This document shows, one piece after another, positions 61,088 to 64,000 of a stretch of DNA of 64,000 nucleotides. Source of the DNA: Glandiceps talaboti (lineage: Eukaryota > Hemichordata > Enteropneusta > Spengelidae); NCBI RefSeq assembly GCF_964340395.1, contig NC_135557.1, positions 19,243,725 through 19,307,724 of the forward strand, given 5' to 3'. The first letter of the stretch is position 1. Each line of letters opens with the position of its first letter. Position numbers and translations under genes: made by a program. The notes under the pieces are model-generated. The model did not search any database, had not been told where the DNA came from, and saw only the letters and a program-made list of their open reading frames with translations.

Positions 61088-64000
61088 ATGTCAAACAGCG
61101 GGAAAGATTCTGAGGCTGCCTGTACAGAAAAGGAACCATCTGACAGAAAGTCAGAGTCTGCAAAATGTTTGCCAACTGAGGAAAAAAATTGCGTGGAGAA
61201 TCAAACCACAAATGATAAGGAACCTCATGGTCAAAAATCAACCACAAATGATAAGGAACGTCATGGTCAAAAATCAACCACAAATGATAAGGAACCTCAT
61301 GGTCAAAAGTCAACCACAGATGATAAAGAACCTCATGGTCAAAAATCAACCACAAATGATAAGGAACCTCATGGTCAAAAGTCAACCACAAATGATAAGG
61401 AACCTCATGGTCAAAAATCAACCACAAATGATAAGGAACCTCATGGTCAAAAGTCAACTACAAATGATAAAGAACCTCATGGTCAAAAGTCAACCACAGA
61501 TGATAAAGAACCTCATGGTCAAAAATCAACCACAAATGATAAAGAACCTCATGGTCAAAAGTCAACCACAAATGATAAGGAACCTCATGGTCAAAAATCA
61601 ACCACAAATGATAAGGAACCTCATGGTCAAAAATCAACCACAAATGATAAGGAACGTTATGGTCAAAAGTCAATCACAAATGATAAGGAACCTCATGGTC
61701 AAAAATCGGGGAAATATCAAAGGTCAGCATCACCAAGGAATGGGAAAAAGACTTCATATGGATTTCAGTCAAGAAAGAAGGCTGTGTCTCTTTCTTCTAA
61801 GAGAAGTATGTTTGGCAAGACATCTAGCAAGAGACGCAGTTACAAGTTTAAACCATACATGTGTGCTATATGCAATGCAGGTTTTAAATATGAACAAGTT
61901 TTGGTGTATCATGTACGCAGTCATACAGGAGAGAAGCCGTATGAATGTGAACATTGTAATTTCACAGCCACACAACCAGCTGGACTTGAGACACATAGAC
62001 TAACATCTCATAATCTCAATAAGTATACATGTTCAGAGTGTGGCAAATCCTTCCAAAAGGAAGCCACTTTAAAATTACATCTTCAAATCCATGAGCAGAA
62101 AAACAAGCAGGACTTAAAACAATCAAAATCTACCGAGGACAAAGAAATTAATGTCCGAGAGAACAAGGAAATTAATGTCCGTGCGCAGACGAAGAATACG
62201 AAAGATTTGCAAGGTGATAGGAAGCAAACAAAGGACTTGAGCCGTAAAGAGACAAAGACACTAGAAGAAGAGAGCTCTAGTAACAAAAACAGCAAAGATG
62301 AAGACAGCAAAGACAACAAAATGAAAGACAATGTATATTTATGTGAAGTTTGTTCTTATACTTGTGATGGCATTACTTCTTACATGCATCACATGAGTGG
62401 GCATCGCAGTGAGAGAGTTGCTGTCTCGCAACCAACAAATTTGACATCTAGTGAGCAATTTATGCTGCAATTGAAACCAAAGAGTGATTCACATGGTAAA
62501 AAATACTGGTCCTGTATTAAGTGTAATTATGTAAGATTCACACAAAAGAGTGCCTTTACTCATCATCTTATCAGTTGTCAACATCGTGTTGTCTATGGCT
62601 GTGATAGTTGCGAGTATATAGCTGTCAAAATGTCTGAGTTGGAGGGGCATAGACAAACTGAACATGCACCAAAGGGGCTTCCGTCGTCACAGACATCAGG
62701 GACCCTTCAAGTCGTCTATGGATGTGAAGTGTGTACTTTTGTCACAACTGTCATCACTGATCTTGCGCAGCACAGATTTGATCAACACAGACTGCCTAAA
62801 TCTACCTGCAAAGAGTTTGGATTTCAACAGAAAGCTGTTTTTATCTGTGAGTTTTGTAAATTTATCTCCACCTCACAGGCAGACTACAATACTCATAAAA
62901 TGGTCATGCATCCACAGAAGGGGTCTCAAGTCACAACATCAACAAGTCTCCTACATAGTGTACCACAGAGTCATATGAATCCTACGGTGAATAGCGTGAG
63001 TATACCAGAAGGTCATTCAAACCCAGTTATCAAATTAACAAGGATTGATCAAAGTGAGCCAGGGCAGGGGAAGAAGGGAAAGAAAAAGACATCAAAGGTC
63101 AGAAAAGCAGATTCTACTAACAAAGATTCCCCTGCTCTAAGTCCAACTTTTTATCGTGATGGGTCAACTTTTTATCGTGATGGGATAGAGAAAAATTATG
63201 GGAAAGGAATAGGTACTAAGAAAATTGTCATCCCTAATGTTACGCAAGGTGGAAATCAATCCGGAGATGTTGATGATAACGCAAACAAGAAATACTACTG
63301 GGGATTTACATGCCCATATTGTCATAGTCATTTCAAGTCAACCTATGAGTTAGCTCATCACAAGAAGGAAATTAAAGACAACTGGTACCATTGTCGCTGT
63401 CATGTTTGTAAATATGCAGCCTCTTCGAAGTGCGACTTAGAACGCCATAAACAACAGTATCATGGCCACATTTGTAAAATGTGTGATGCAACATGTACAT
63501 CAGAAGAAGATTTGATTCACCATACACGTCTTGTGCATCCAATTATTTTCAAACACAAGTATTCACATTTAGATTTGAAGCAACCTGATCACCGAAATAC
63601 TCAACAGTCTAACATTGTTATACCACATACGCAAACAAATAAGACGCCAAAAAATATGAACCAGGTGCATCAATCGGGAAATACTAGTAAATCCCAGATT
63701 GATAACCAAGTACAGAGATCAAAAGACATTAGCGAATCTCGGAAGGTTGTAAAGCAAATGCAGTACTCAAAAGAATCAGGTCAACCTCAGAAAGGTGTGT
63801 ATCAAATGAAACAATTCAAACAGCCATATCAGTCTCAAAAAAGTGGTAGCCAAATTCAACATAAGCAAAGTGAAGGCAGTCATAGGCAGAAAGCCTCAGA
63901 GGGCCTAGTGAAGGGTACAATACCAGTGCATATGAAAGGATTCCCTTCTCGTTTGAAACCTGGAAAATTGTACCAAAATCCAAATGCTCATGTCAGGAAG
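61088..64000 (+). CDS. C2H2 zinc-finger protein with a 12-residue repeat domain (3' end beyond window)
   Basis: Probably a nuclear nucleic-acid-binding protein. The frame from the ATG at 61088 (in-frame TGA upstream at 61043; A at -3) is open for 971 codons to the window edge, so the gene is partial. Residues 40-207 are 14 copies of a 12-residue unit (TTNDKEPHGQKS). C2H2 fingers start at about C259, C287 and C315 (the first two joined by a HTGEKPY-type linker), then C419, C476 (degenerate), C505, C546, C587, C742 (last histidine missing), C771 and C796. Lys/Ser-rich linkers separate them, and the tail after 820 is Gln/Lys-rich. Fingers 4-8 resemble the spaced arrangement of RE1-silencing-type or ZNF-type proteins, but no orthologue can be named. 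A different frame across 61050-62003 and antisense frames are shadows. Confidence 0.9.
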   Translation, partial: MSNSGKDSEAACTEKEPSDRKSESAKCLPTEEKNCVENQTTNDKEPHGQKSTTNDKERHGQKSTTNDKEPHGQKSTTDDKEPHGQKSTTNDKEPHGQKSTTNDKEPHGQKSTTNDKEPHGQKSTTNDKEPHGQKSTTDDKEPHGQKSTTNDKEPHGQKSTTNDKEPHGQKSTTNDKEPHGQKSTTNDKERYGQKSITNDKEPHGQKSGKYQRSASPRNGKKTSYGFQSRKKAVSLSSKRSMFGKTSSKRRSYKFKPYMCAICNAGFKYEQVLVYHVRSHTGEKPYECEHCNFTATQPAGLETHRLTSHNLNKYTCSECGKSFQKEATLKLHLQIHEQKNKQDLKQSKSTEDKEINVRENKEINVRAQTKNTKDLQGDRKQTKDLSRKETKTLEEESSSNKNSKDEDSKDNKMKDNVYLCEVCSYTCDGITSYMHHMSGHRSERVAVSQPTNLTSSEQFMLQLKPKSDSHGKKYWSCIKCNYVRFTQKSAFTHHLISCQHRVVYGCDSCEYIAVKMSELEGHRQTEHAPKGLPSSQTSGTLQVVYGCEVCTFVTTVITDLAQHRFDQHRLPKSTCKEFGFQQKAVFICEFCKFISTSQADYNTHKMVMHPQKGSQVTTSTSLLHSVPQSHMNPTVNSVSIPEGHSNPVIKLTRIDQSEPGQGKKGKKKTSKVRKADSTNKDSPALSPTFYRDGSTFYRDGIEKNYGKGIGTKKIVIPNVTQGGNQSGDVDDNANKKYYWGFTCPYCHSHFKSTYELAHHKKEIKDNWYHCRCHVCKYAASSKCDLERHKQQYHGHICKMCDATCTSEEDLIHHTRLVHPIIFKHKYSHLDLKQPDHRNTQQSNIVIPHTQTNKTPKNMNQVHQSGNTSKSQIDNQVQRSKDISESRKVVKQMQYSKESGQPQKGVYQMKQFKQPYQSQKSGSQIQHKQSEGSHRQKASEGLVKGTIPVHMKGFPSRLKPGKLYQNPNAHVRK
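61205..61708 (+). repeat. Coding minisatellite: 14 copies of a 36-bp unit
   Basis: Copies follow each other every 36 bases with only single-base variants (AAG/AAA, AAT/GAT, CCT/CGT, CAT/TAT). Because 36 is a multiple of three and the unit has few stops, two other frames are also open across it. Confidence 0.95.

Noticed and set aside
61083-61673. Antisense ORFs with repeated FDHEVPYHLWL
   Set aside because: These are the reverse strand of the same 36-bp coding minisatellite.
61050-62003. 317-codon ORF with repeated QPQMIRNLMVKN
   Set aside because: It begins at TTG, is out of frame with the zinc fingers, and is a shadow of the 36-bp repeats.

Overview
This is eukaryotic nuclear DNA from an animal. 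It is AT-rich, its genes are split by GT-AG introns, and it is packed with microsatellites, foldback repeats and MITEs, with one decayed LINE. The proteins (a DPAGT1 orthologue, a DXD glycosyltransferase and a C2H2 zinc-finger protein) and the repeat style suggest a marine invertebrate, possibly a hemichordate, cephalochordate, echinoderm or lophotrochozoan. The species cannot be fixed from this window.

Layout. Positions 1-5857 hold no convincing gene but contain a ~318-bp tandem duplication and a very young foldback (arms 2026-2351 and 2936-3259) whose loop carries an exon-like ORF. Positions 5858-35370 form a large imperfect inverted duplication: a left arm (5858-15476) and a reverse-complement right arm (24857-35370), diverged by a few percent plus indels, around a 9.4-kb spacer. 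A 5'-truncated LINE, itself carrying a 128-bp MITE with a perfect 8-bp target duplication, sits only in the left arm. The right arm has its own 1.3-kb and 0.48-kb insertions. The spacer holds a ~190-bp satellite, a miRNA-like hairpin, a possible membrane-protein exon and another foldback.

The gene-bearing half starts at 36877 with a single-coding-exon type II membrane glycosyltransferase (+). A complete seven-exon DPAGT1 gene (-; 42168-49110; 405 aa) follows, with MITEs in introns 1, 2, 3 and 6. Next is a four-exon gene (-; 50837-54257; 295 aa) for a secreted cysteine-containing protein that I do not recognise. From 61088 to the window edge runs an open reading frame of 971 codons without a stop: 14 tandem 12-residue repeats followed by about eleven C2H2 zinc fingers. 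It continues beyond 64000.

DPAGT1 acts in the ER at the first step of N-glycosylation, and the neighbouring glycosyltransferase is probably a Golgi enzyme. Nothing shows that the genes are co-regulated; this looks like an ordinary animal gene neighbourhood with heavy transposon load. All repeat boundaries and identities were judged by eye.
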